From: Streptomyces shenzhenensis
GTDB taxonomy: Bacteria > Actinomycetota > Actinomycetes > Streptomycetales > Streptomycetaceae
Direction of reading: 5' to 3'
Length of the DNA stretch: 64,000 nucleotides
NCBI RefSeq assembly: GCF_021462265.1
Contig: NZ_JAJONF010000004.1
Coordinates: forward strand, 359,217 to 423,216
The notes beneath the pieces are model-generated. The model saw only the letters and a list, made by a program, of their open reading frames with translations. It made no database searches and was not told the origin of the DNA. This document shows positions 1 to 7,402 of the stretch, piece after piece (within the stretch, counting starts at the first letter, position 1; each line of letters begins with the position of its first letter). Both the position numbers and the translations under genes were made by a program.

Positions 1-1
1 G

Positions 2-1111
2 ATCGCGATGGACGAACTCGGCATCACCGACGCCCTGGACTGCTTCACCACCGGCAACCTGGGCGCCTGCGGCAACACGGCCCTGAACGTGGTCGGTTCG
101 TTCCTTGGCGGCGGCCCCCTGGCCAAGCTCGCCAAGAAGTACCTGTTCCGCTGGGACAAGGCCGCGGCCCTCGGCAAACGCATCTACGGCCTGGGCAAGG
201 ACCTGCTGAAGACCTTCAAGGACTGGCGCAAGAGCAGGAAGGAAGCGGACCGGTTCGCTGAGGCGGCCTCCTGCGCCGTGAAGAAGCCGAACAGCTTCAC
301 TCCTCACACCAAGGTGCTGATGGCCGACGGCACCACCAAGGCCATCAAGGACGTGAAGATCGGCGACGAGGTACTGGCCACCGATCCGGAGACCGGCACG
401 ACCAAACCCGAGAAGGTCACCGCCGAGATCAAGGGCGTCGGCCTCAAGCACCTGGTCAAGGTGACGGTCGATGTTGACGGCAAGAAGGGGGCCAAGACCG
501 CTTCGGTCACCGCGACCGACGCTCACCCCTTCTGGGTGCCGGAACTCGGCGAGTGGATCGACGCCACCGACCTGCACTCCGGCGAGTGGCTGACCACCGC
601 CTCGGGAACCCGCGTCCAGATCACCGCGGTGAAGCGCTGGACGGCCCTGACGGCAACGGTCCACAACCTCACCGTCAGAGGACTGCACACCTACTACGTG
701 ATGGCGGGATCCGCTCAGATCCTGGTGCACAACTGCAGTGGACTGATGCCCGGTCACGCAGCGGAATGCACCTGCAACGGCGACTGGAACGCCGATATCA
801 CGTACAAGGAGACCCCCAAAGAAGCGGAGGCCGCGCCCAGCGGGTCGGCCGGAGAGGGGAACAATAGTACGATCCATGCGACCGTGCGTGAAGGGCAGCG
901 GGGAATCAATGCGGACGAAGTGATATCGAACGCGGAAAGAATGATGTACGACGAGAACGGCAACCAGATATACGTCTGGAGCCAAGGCGGAGGCCGCAGC
1001 CATGTGACGATCCGCAACCCGGGCAACGGCAACATTATTACGAACCAAGTGTCGGAGGACGGCTGGATTGAGCGGCAGATCGAAAAGGGACGATGGTCTG
1101 GACTGGGCTGA
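2..1111 (+). CDS. Polymorphic toxin C-terminus with Hint domain (5' partial)
   Basis: The frame is open to the left edge, so this is the end of a longer protein. Counting from the ATG at 8, residues about 1-95 are a helical linker. A Hint (hedgehog/intein) autoprotease domain spans about 96-243: it starts C-x-F/T-like at SFTPHTKVLMADG, has TATDAHPFWV in the middle, and ends in the typical LVHNC. In Rhs/YD-type polymorphic toxins this 'pretoxin-Hint' releases the toxin tip. The last ~125 residues would be that tip. It has a CTCNGDW segment and a KREGQ-like VREGQRGINADEVISNA stretch, and lower GC (ATA, AAT, ATT codons) than the core genes, as expected for a swapped toxin cassette. I do not recognise its activity; an RNase of the BECR type is a guess. 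The likely immunity gene follows 18 bp downstream. Confidence 0.8.
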   Translation: MAMDELGITDALDCFTTGNLGACGNTALNVVGSFLGGGPLAKLAKKYLFRWDKAAALGKRIYGLGKDLLKTFKDWRKSRKEADRFAEAASCAVKKPNSFTPHTKVLMADGTTKAIKDVKIGDEVLATDPETGTTKPEKVTAEIKGVGLKHLVKVTVDVDGKKGAKTASVTATDAHPFWVPELGEWIDATDLHSGEWLTTASGTRVQITAVKRWTALTATVHNLTVRGLHTYYVMAGSAQILVHNCSGLMPGHAAECTCNGDWNADITYKETPKEAEAAPSGSAGEGNNSTIHATVREGQRGINADEVISNAERMMYDENGNQIYVWSQGGGRSHVTIRNPGNGNIITNQVSEDGWIERQIEKGRWSGLG

Positions 1112-1129
1112 CGGGGAGGGAACGCCGTC

Positions 1130-1318
1130 ATGAGCGTGACCGTGTATTCCTGTGCTCTGTGCTTCGATGATGTCGGAGAAACGGACCCCGAGTTGCTTCG
1201 GCTGACCGTCTCCAGGCGCCTCTCGGAGGCTCAGCAGGAGCTGTTCGTCCACAGAACCTGTCTGGTGGCCCGGCTGGATCCACGGGTTCCGCTGGGCCAG
1301 GTCTTCGACGTCGACTAG
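1130..1318 (+). CDS. Small protein, candidate immunity protein
   Basis: A 62-residue protein that starts 18 bp after the toxin stop behind a GGGAGGG ribosome site at about 1113-1119. A Cys pair (SCALCFD, residues 8-11) is visible near the N-terminus, followed by an amphipathic EAQQELFVHRTCLVARLD segment. It is not a recognised family. Position, small size, acidic character and same-strand coupling to a polymorphic toxin tail suggest the cognate immunity protein. That role is inferred from context only. A strong terminator follows 20 bp after the stop, so toxin and this gene probably form one transcription unit. Confidence 0.6.
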   Translation: MSVTVYSCALCFDDVGETDPELLRLTVSRRLSEAQQELFVHRTCLVARLDPRVPLGQVFDVD

Positions 1319-1338
1319 GCGAGCCGAGCCAATGATCC

Positions 1339-1374
1339 AGGACGCCCGGCCGGAGTCTTCCGGCCGGGCGTCCT
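1339..1374. terminator. Terminator after toxin/immunity pair
   Basis: A perfect 15-bp stem (1339-1353 with 1360-1374) closes a 6-base loop, AGTCTT. It lacks a clear T-tract, which is usual in Streptomyces. It lies between the small + strand gene and the convergent gene ending at 1517, so it may serve both strands. Confidence 0.8.
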
Positions 1375-1516
1375 CGCGCGTAAGCCTCGTGGGCAGGCGG
1401 TGTGCGGCGGCCTACCTGCTGACACCCATCCGAACGTAGCCGTGACGATCCCGCGATGTCGTTTGTGCGGCGCCGACTGGGCCACAGTCGCACAGTCGCA
1501 CAGGCGGTCTGGCGGC

Positions 1517-1912
1517 TCAGTGGTCGCCCGTGTGCGGGCGCACGGGACGTGGGAGTGGCTGACGCCAGTCGCCCAGCCTGGTGAGGAGAAACCGGCGGGC
1601 GAGAGAACGTATGTCGTCCCACGCTGAATCGGTGGCCAGTGCGTTGTCCCAGAGGCCGACGAGGCAGGTGGCATCGATGTCGCTGAGGCGACGGCCGATG
1701 GCCCGAAGCTCGTACAGGTCCTCGGGCTCGAAGGCTCCGCGCTCCGCGAGTCCTTCAGAGACGCGGCAGAGGAGCTCCACCTCTTCAACGATGTCCTTGG
1801 TCTCCAGCTCGCGCTCGTCCAGCCAGGCAAGTTGATCCTGGGTGTTGGCTGCTAGGAGGGCCATGAAGTGCAGCGTCCAGGTTTGCAGGTGTGCGTCGCC
1901 GAGATGGTTCAC
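1517..1912 (-). CDS. Hypothetical helical protein
   Basis: About 131 residues, acidic and mostly helical: TQDQLAWLDERELETKDI, then VELLCRVSEGLAERG and EDLYELRAIGRRLSDID. The frame stays protein-like up to a GTG at 1912 (VNHLGDAHLQTW). An internal ATG at 1864 is an alternative start giving 115 residues. Further upstream the frame turns Pro/Arg-rich and looks non-coding. No family is recognised. It faces the toxin/immunity pair and could be another immunity-like protein of this accessory patch, but nothing in the sequence proves that. Confidence 0.55.
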   Translation of the reverse strand: MNHLGDAHLQTWTLHFMALLAANTQDQLAWLDERELETKDIVEEVELLCRVSEGLAERGAFEPEDLYELRAIGRRLSDIDATCLVGLWDNALATDSAWDDIRSLARRFLLTRLGDWRQPLPRPVRPHTGDH

Positions 1913-2077
1913 GCATGGAGGATCGCACCTAGCTCCCGCAACCGTGCTCGATGGTACGGAGGGCGGCACCGGCCGGCGTGGCGGCTGCGGAGGTCGACAC
2001 GCGATTGCTGATGCCGCAATCGAACAGAGCCAGACCGTAGTGCCTTCCGAAGTCGTGGACATCCGCGGTCCGGTCTC

Positions 2078-2629
2078 ATGAACAAAGCCAGTGGGACCAT
2101 CTCCACGTTCTTCCGGCCCGTGTACGGTCTCTCCTACTTCCGTCGGAGCGCCATGGCGTACCAGTAGCGGTCCGGGAGAGCAACGGGAAAGAGGTGTGCA
2201 GTGCTGTCCTCGACAGGTTCAGGAAACTGGCCGGGGACCTCGGCCGGTCTTCCTCGCTGACTTCCGATCACGCCATTGAGAAATGGACGGAGTTCGTCGA
2301 CGACTGTGCCGAGGGCGACGGATGAACTCTTTTCGAGTACCGGGACGAGATCACGATCCGGTTCTTCCTTCAGAGGGTTGTCGATGATCCGGCCACAAAG
2401 GAGGTTCTTGAGGTCACCTGGTTCTCGGCCGAAATACGGCGCGCGGACGGCAAGTTCGCCGAGTTGCTGGACCAGGGGTTCGAAGGTACCGGGCGGCGGC
2501 GGTCGGCGGGAGCGGAAGATCCCACGCGTCGCGGGTCCGGTGATGGCCGAGGACGTCAGGGAGGGGCTCCACCGCCGGAGGCAGCCCCGCCCGTCAGAAT
2601 GGTGGCGGGCCCCCGCCAAGGCCGGCTGA
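2078..2629 (+). pseudogene. Degraded gene (frameshift and in-frame stop)
   Basis: Protein-like sequence runs through this stretch but is broken. It starts with ATG at 2078 (MNKASGTISTFFRPVYGLSY) and stops at TAG 2165. It then continues in the next frame (2167 on: VAVRESNGKEVCSAVLDRFRKLAG) up to an in-frame TGA at 2323-2325. Directly after that stop the same frame reads TLFEYRDEITIRFFLQRVVDD through EVLEVTWFSAEI to about 2487. A tail in the second frame (VMAEDVREGLHRRRQPRPSEWW) ends at 2629. The parent family is not recognised. The codon bias is weaker than in the core genes. Decay next to a toxin/immunity cassette fits turnover of immunity-type genes. Confidence 0.5.
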
Positions 2630-2675
2630 CCGCGCCGCTTCGACAAGGGCATGGTGCGCAGGGTACTGATGTGAC

Positions 2676-3635
2676 ATGAGCGAAGACGGCGAACGGCCGG
2701 TCGAGGGACGTCTGATCGGTGGGCGCTATCGACTGGCCGAGCGCATCGGCTCCGGGCCGGCCGGCACGGTGTGGCGCGCTCGCGACGAGCACGACGAGCG
2801 GGACGGACGGGACCCGGCGGAGAACCGGGCGCCGTCGGACCGCGGGGACGCTCGCATCGCGCGGTACGTCGCCCTCAAGGAACTGCGCCTGACCGGTGAG
2901 CCGGCGGACGAGGAACGACAGCGTGCCGCGCACCGGCTGCTGCACGAGGCCCGGGCCGCCGCCCGCGTCGACCACCCGGCCGCCGTCGCCATCCACGACG
3001 TCCTCCTCGACGGCGAACTCCCCTGGATCGTCATGGAGTTGGTGACGGGGGAGTCCCTGCACGCCGCGCTCGCCGCGCGCGGGCCGCTGCCGCCCGCCGA
3101 GGCCGCCCGGGTCGGGCTCGCTGTCCTCGGCGCGCTGCACGCCGCCCACAGCGTCGGCATCGTCCACCGTGACCTCAAGCCCTCCAACGTCCTGCTCGAA
3201 GCCGGCGGCGAGCGCGTCGTCGTCACCGACTTCGGCATCGGCGCGGCCCAGCCGGAGCCGTGCGGCGGTGACTTCGTGGCCCCGGAGTGCGGGGAGGGGC
3301 GCGGCGCCGGGCCCGCCTCCGACCTGTGGTCCCTGGGCGCCCTGCTCCGTACGGCCATGGCGAGCGCGGAGGGCCCCCTCGCGCCGTTGCTCGCACAGCT
3401 GTGCGCCACCGAACCGGAGGCCCGGCCGGCCGCCGCCGACGTCGCCGAGGCACTCGCCGAGGCCGCCGGCGCGAGCCTTCCGGAATGGGTGACCGCACCC
3501 CCGGCCCCCACCCCGCCCGCCCCCACCCCTGCTCCCGCCTCGGTTCCACCCTCCGGGACGGCCCCCGAACCCCGCCGTCTCACCCCGCTCGCCGCCCTCG
3601 GCCTGCTCCTCGCCAAAAAACCGGAACGCGACTGA
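2676..3635 (+). CDS. Serine/threonine protein kinase
   Basis: A Hanks-type protein kinase of 319 residues with no transmembrane segment, so probably cytosolic. The N-lobe shows the glycine-rich loop IGSGPAGTVW (about 24-33), with an Asp/Arg/Glu-rich insert before the VALKEL lysine at about residue 69. The catalytic loop is HRDLKPSNVL, the metal-binding DFG is TDFGIGAA, and APE appears as APEC followed by SDLWSLGALL. The C-terminus (about 275-310) is a Pro/Ala linker ending in a Leu-rich stretch and carries no sensor domain. The ATG is in a good start context and the domain begins 15 residues later. Its substrate is unknown. A gabD-like gene follows after 135 bp, behind a stem-loop and a palindrome. 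Confidence 0.93.
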   Translation: MSEDGERPVEGRLIGGRYRLAERIGSGPAGTVWRARDEHDERDGRDPAENRAPSDRGDARIARYVALKELRLTGEPADEERQRAAHRLLHEARAAARVDHPAAVAIHDVLLDGELPWIVMELVTGESLHAALAARGPLPPAEAARVGLAVLGALHAAHSVGIVHRDLKPSNVLLEAGGERVVVTDFGIGAAQPEPCGGDFVAPECGEGRGAGPASDLWSLGALLRTAMASAEGPLAPLLAQLCATEPEARPAAADVAEALAEAAGASLPEWVTAPPAPTPPAPTPAPASVPPSGTAPEPRRLTPLAALGLLLAKKPERD

Positions 3636-3638
3636 CCA

Positions 3639-3673
3639 GCGCTGATCGTCCCCGTCAAGCCCCTGATCAGCGC
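3639..3673. terminator. Stem-loop after kinase gene
   Basis: Perfect 9-bp inverted repeat, GCGCTGATC (3639-3647) and GATCAGCGC (3665-3673), with a 17-base loop. It begins 3 bp after the kinase stop codon. A weak terminator is the likeliest role. Confidence 0.45.
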
Positions 3674-3680
3674 ATTCCCT

Positions 3681-3696
3681 GCCAGTGATCACTGGC
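3681..3696. promoter_or_regulatory. Perfect 16-bp palindrome, candidate operator
   Basis: GCCAGTGATCACTGGC is a perfect 16-bp palindrome 75-90 bp before the succinate-semialdehyde dehydrogenase start. Its size and symmetry suit a dimeric helix-turn-helix repressor or activator. The regulator cannot be named from the sequence. Confidence 0.45.
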
Positions 3697-3770
3697 GGTA
3701 TGTGTGCGGTCGGTGAATCCGAGTTACCGACGGGTACCCAAAGGCTGCGCTCCCGAATACCCTGCGCCTC

Positions 3771-5396
3771 ATGACGGACTCGCAGGCCCCCGCCCACGCA
3801 TCGGCCACCACCGGCACCAACCCGCTCGCTCCTGCCCCCGCGGGGGCCCGAACCGCCGCCGACGTGGTCACGCCCGAGCTGGTCGCCCAGCTCACCAAGG
3901 GTGTCGTCGGCTCCGGACGCACGGCCAACCACACGCCCTTCACCGGCGAGAAGCTGGCCGACCTGCCCGAGTCCACCCCCGAGGACGTGGCCAAGGCCTT
4001 CGACGCGGCCCGCGCCGCGCAGGCCGTGTGGGCGAAGGTGCCGGTACGGCAGCGCGCCGCCGTCCTGCTCCGCTTCCACGATCTGATCCTGGCCCGCCAG
4101 GCCGAGGTCCTCGACCTCATCCAGCTGGAGACAGGCAAGGCCCGCCTGCATGCCCACGAAGAGGTGCAGGCCGTCGCGGTCGCCTCCCGGCACTACGGCC
4201 GCAAGGCCCCCGCCTATCTGCGCCCCAAGCGGCACGCGGGCGCCATGCCCACTCTCACCCGGGTGACCGAACTGCGCCACCCGCGGGGTGTGGTGGGCCA
4301 GATCGCCCCCTGGAACTACCCCCTCGAACTCTCCGTCGGTGACGCGCTCCCCGCCTTCGCCGCGGGCAACGCGGTCGTCATGAAGCCGGACACCGAGACC
4401 TGTCTGACCGCGCTGTGGGCCCGCGACCTCCTCATCGAGGCGGGGCTGCCCGCCGACGTCTTCCAGGTCGTCCTCGGTGAGGGCCCGGTCGTCGGTCCCG
4501 AGGTCGTCCGGCACGCCGACTACGTCTCCTTCACCGGCTCCACCCGCACCGGGCGCGAGGTGGCGCAGGGTGCGGCGGCCCGCCTGGTCGGCGTGTCCCT
4601 CGAACTCGGCGGCAAGAACGCCATGCTGGTCCTCGACGACGCCGACATCGAGAAGGCCGCCGCGGGCGCGGTCCGCGCCTGCTTCTCCTCGGCCGGCCAG
4701 CTCTGCATCTCCATCGAGCGGCTGTACGTCCACGAGTCGATCGCCGACGCCTTCGTCGAGCGCTTCGCCGCCCGCACCAAGGCCATGCGCCTCGGCACGT
4801 CCCTCGCCTACGGCGCCGACATGGGGTCCCTGGTCGGGGAACGGCAGCTGGAGACCGTCAAGCGGCATGTCGAGGAGGCCGTCGAGAAGGGTGCGACCGT
4901 CGTCGCCGGCGGCACCGCCCGCCCGGACATCGGCCCCTACTTCTACGAGCCCACCATCCTCGACGGCGTCGAGGACGCGATGGCCGTCTGCACGGAGGAG
5001 ACCTTCGGCCCGGTCGTCTCCCTCTACCGTTTCAAGACGGAGGAGGAGGCCATCGCACACGCCAACGGCACCCCGTACGGCCTCAACTCCTCCGTCTGGA
5101 CGAAGAACGGCAGCCGGGGCCGCGAGGTCGCCGCCCGCCTGCGCGCCGGCACGGTCAACGTCAACGAGGGCTACGCCGCCGCCTACGGCAGCGTGCAGTC
5201 CCCGATGGGCGGCATGAAGGACTCGGGCCTGGGCCGCCGGCACGGCTCGGAGGGCATCCTCAAGTACACGGAGGCGCAGACGGTCGCCCAGCAGCGGCTC
5301 CTTCCCATGGCGCCCTCGCTGGGCATGGACGACGAGAAGTACGCCCAGTTCATGAGCACCAGTCTCCGGGTGATGAAGGCACTGAGGCTGCGATAA
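3771..5396 (+). CDS. gabD2: Succinate-semialdehyde dehydrogenase (NADP-type)
   Basis: An aldehyde dehydrogenase of 541 residues that oxidises succinate semialdehyde to succinate in the GABA shunt; the substrate is inferred from family resemblance. The fold's landmarks are present: IAPWNYPLELSVGDALPAF, the NADP-site FTGSTRTGREVA, catalytic Glu278 in SLELGGKNA and catalytic Cys312 in SAGQLCISIERLY, then EETFGPVVSLY. About 40 extra Ala/Pro/Thr residues precede the domain, as in the actinobacterial SSADH group. A TACCCT box (3758-3763) ends 7 bp before the ATG and no ribosome site is visible, so the mRNA may be leaderless. The oxidoreductase gene 100 bp downstream may be co-transcribed. Confidence 0.9.
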   Translation: MTDSQAPAHASATTGTNPLAPAPAGARTAADVVTPELVAQLTKGVVGSGRTANHTPFTGEKLADLPESTPEDVAKAFDAARAAQAVWAKVPVRQRAAVLLRFHDLILARQAEVLDLIQLETGKARLHAHEEVQAVAVASRHYGRKAPAYLRPKRHAGAMPTLTRVTELRHPRGVVGQIAPWNYPLELSVGDALPAFAAGNAVVMKPDTETCLTALWARDLLIEAGLPADVFQVVLGEGPVVGPEVVRHADYVSFTGSTRTGREVAQGAAARLVGVSLELGGKNAMLVLDDADIEKAAAGAVRACFSSAGQLCISIERLYVHESIADAFVERFAARTKAMRLGTSLAYGADMGSLVGERQLETVKRHVEEAVEKGATVVAGGTARPDIGPYFYEPTILDGVEDAMAVCTEETFGPVVSLYRFKTEEEAIAHANGTPYGLNSSVWTKNGSRGREVAARLRAGTVNVNEGYAAAYGSVQSPMGGMKDSGLGRRHGSEGILKYTEAQTVAQQRLLPMAPSLGMDDEKYAQFMSTSLRVMKALRLR

Positions 5397-5496
5397 GCGC
5401 CCCGTCAGGGGCGCGGGCCATAGCGATATGCGGCTCCGCCGGGTGGGCGCGAGCAACCACGGAACACCCGCAGGCGAAACTCAACGAGGAGCACCC

Positions 5497-7281
5497 GTGC
5501 CCCAGGACACCCACGACTACGACTACGACGTCATCGTCGTCGGCTCAGGCTTCGGCGGCTCGGTGACCGCCCTGCGTCTCACCGAGAAGGGCTACCGCGT
5601 AGGCGTCCTGGAGGCCGGCCGCCGCTTCACCCGCGAAACCCTCCCCAAGAACTCCTGGGACATCAAGAACTACCTCTGGGCCCCCAAGCTCGGCTGCTAC
5701 GGCATCCAGCGCATCCACCTCCTCGGCAACGTCATGGTGCTGGCCGGAGCAGGCGTCGGCGGCGGCTCGCTCAACTACGCCAACACCCTGTACATCCCGC
5801 CGAAGCCCTTCTTCGACGACCCCCAGTGGCGTGACATCACCGACTGGCAGGAGGAGCTGAAGCCGTACTACGACCAGGCGCAGCGCATGCTCGGCGTACG
5901 GCTCAACCCGACGATGACCCCGTCCGACGTCCACCTGAAGGCGGCGGCGGAGAAGCTGGGCGTCGGCGACACCTTCCACCTCGCCCCGGTCGGCGTCTTC
6001 TTCGGCGACGGCAAGGACGCCGACGGCGAGGCGAAGGCGGCACCCGGCGGCCAGGTCGCCGACCCCTACTTCGGCGGTGCGGGCCCCGCCCGCAACGCCT
6101 GCACCGAGTGCGGCGAGTGCATGACCGGCTGCCGGCACGGCGCGAAGAACACCCTCAACGAGAACTACCTCCACCTCGCCGAGCAGGCCGGCGCGGTGGT
6201 CCACCCGATGACGACGGTGGTCTCCGTCACCGACGACTCCCAGGGCGGCTACGCGGTCGCGACCCTGCCCACCGACGACCGTCGCAGGGCCAGGGGCCGG
6301 ATCTTCACGGCCCGCCGGGTCGTCATCGCCGCCGGCACCTACGGCACCCAGACCCTCCTGCACCGTATGAAGGCCGGCGGTCAGCTGCCGTATCTCTCCG
6401 ACCGCCTGGGCGACCTGACCCGCACCAACTCCGAGGCCCTGGTCGGCGCGCAGACCGACAACCGCCGTTACCGCAAGGCGCACGGCACCCCCAGGGCCGA
6501 CTTCACCCGGGGTGTGGCGATCACGTCCTCCGTCCACCCGGACGAGAACACGCACATCGAGCCGGTCCGCTACGGCAAGGGCTCGAACGCGATGGGCGGG
6601 CTGTCGATCCTCCAGGTGCCGTACGCGGAGGGCTCCTCCCGGGTCCTCGGCTGGCTGGCGAACGCGGCCCGCCACCCCCTCCTGGTGCTGCGCTCGCTCT
6701 CCAACCGGCGCTGGTCGGAGCGGACCATCATCGGCCTGGTGATGCAGTCGCTGGACAACTCCCTGACGACGTTCCTGAAACCGGACGGCGTCGGCAAGGG
6801 CCTGCTCACCGCCCGGCAGGGCCACGGCGCTCCCAACCCCAAGCAGATCAGGGCCGCGTCGGAGGCGGCCACCGCGCTCGCCGCCGAGATCAACGGCTTC
6901 CCCGGCAGCAACGTCGGCGAGCTGATGGGCACCCCGCTCACCGCGCACTTCCTCGGCGGCTGCCCCATCGGCGACTCCCGCGAGACGGGGGTCATCGACC
7001 CGTACCACCGGCTGTACGGCCACCCCGGCATCTCGGTCGTGGACGGCGCCGCCGTCTCCGCGAACCTGGGCGTGAACCCGTCCCTCACCATCACGGCGCA
7101 GGCCGAGCGCGCGATGTCGTACTGGCCCAACGAGGGCGAGGCGGACCCGCGTCCGCGGCAGGGCGAGCCCTACCGGCGTCTCCAGCCGGTCGAGCCGCGC
7201 CGTCCGGCGGTCCCGGCCGAGGCCTTCGGAGCGCTGCGGCTGCCGTTCCTCGGGATTCCCGCCGTACCGCCGAAGAAGTAG
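5497..7281 (+). CDS. GMC oxidoreductase (cholesterol oxidase-like)
   Basis: A 594-residue FAD enzyme of the glucose-methanol-choline family, closest by eye to the large actinobacterial 'cholesterol oxidase' ChoD type. The FAD dinucleotide fold VIVVGSGFGGSVTALRL is at the N-terminus. The family ending is clear: TAHFLGGCPIGDS, VVDGAAVSANLGVNPSLTI and a final helix. Unusually for GMC enzymes, four cysteines (Cys202, 205, 208, 212; CTECGECMTGC) form a ferredoxin-like cluster motif. The start is the GTG at 5497 with AGGAG 6-10 bp before it; the earlier ATG at 5428 lacks a ribosome site. There is no signal peptide. A sterol substrate is not proven and many homologues act on unknown alcohols. Confidence 0.85.
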   Translation: MPQDTHDYDYDVIVVGSGFGGSVTALRLTEKGYRVGVLEAGRRFTRETLPKNSWDIKNYLWAPKLGCYGIQRIHLLGNVMVLAGAGVGGGSLNYANTLYIPPKPFFDDPQWRDITDWQEELKPYYDQAQRMLGVRLNPTMTPSDVHLKAAAEKLGVGDTFHLAPVGVFFGDGKDADGEAKAAPGGQVADPYFGGAGPARNACTECGECMTGCRHGAKNTLNENYLHLAEQAGAVVHPMTTVVSVTDDSQGGYAVATLPTDDRRRARGRIFTARRVVIAAGTYGTQTLLHRMKAGGQLPYLSDRLGDLTRTNSEALVGAQTDNRRYRKAHGTPRADFTRGVAITSSVHPDENTHIEPVRYGKGSNAMGGLSILQVPYAEGSSRVLGWLANAARHPLLVLRSLSNRRWSERTIIGLVMQSLDNSLTTFLKPDGVGKGLLTARQGHGAPNPKQIRAASEAATALAAEINGFPGSNVGELMGTPLTAHFLGGCPIGDSRETGVIDPYHRLYGHPGISVVDGAAVSANLGVNPSLTITAQAERAMSYWPNEGEADPRPRQGEPYRRLQPVEPRRPAVPAEAFGALRLPFLGIPAVPPKK

Positions 7282-7315
7282 GCCGAAGAAGCGGGCCGAA
7301 GGAGCGGCCGGACAC

Positions 7316-7359
7316 CGAAGAGGGACCTGTGCCCCCCTCCGAGCCCAGGTCCCTCTTCG
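7316..7359. terminator. Bidirectional terminator
   Basis: Perfect 14-bp stem, CGAAGAGGGACCTG (7316-7329) and CAGGTCCCTCTTCG (7346-7359), with a 16-base loop. It sits between the convergent oxidoreductase and surface-protein genes. Confidence 0.85.
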
Positions 7360-7363
7360 ATCG

Positions 7364-7397
7364 GTCGCGCGGACCGCTGTACGACGGTCCGCGCGAC
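7364..7397 (-). terminator. Second stem-loop between convergent genes
   Basis: Perfect 13-bp stem (7364-7376 with 7385-7397) with an 8-base loop, just downstream of the surface-protein stop on the minus strand. With its neighbour it makes a double terminator. Confidence 0.75.
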
Positions 7398-7402
7398 CTT
7401 GC

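Noticed and set aside
2556..5456. A 966-codon open frame on the minus strand
   Set aside because: It is the antisense shadow of the kinase and the SSADH gene; its product is Gly/Asp/Val/Arg low-complexity with no domain, typical of high-GC antisense frames.
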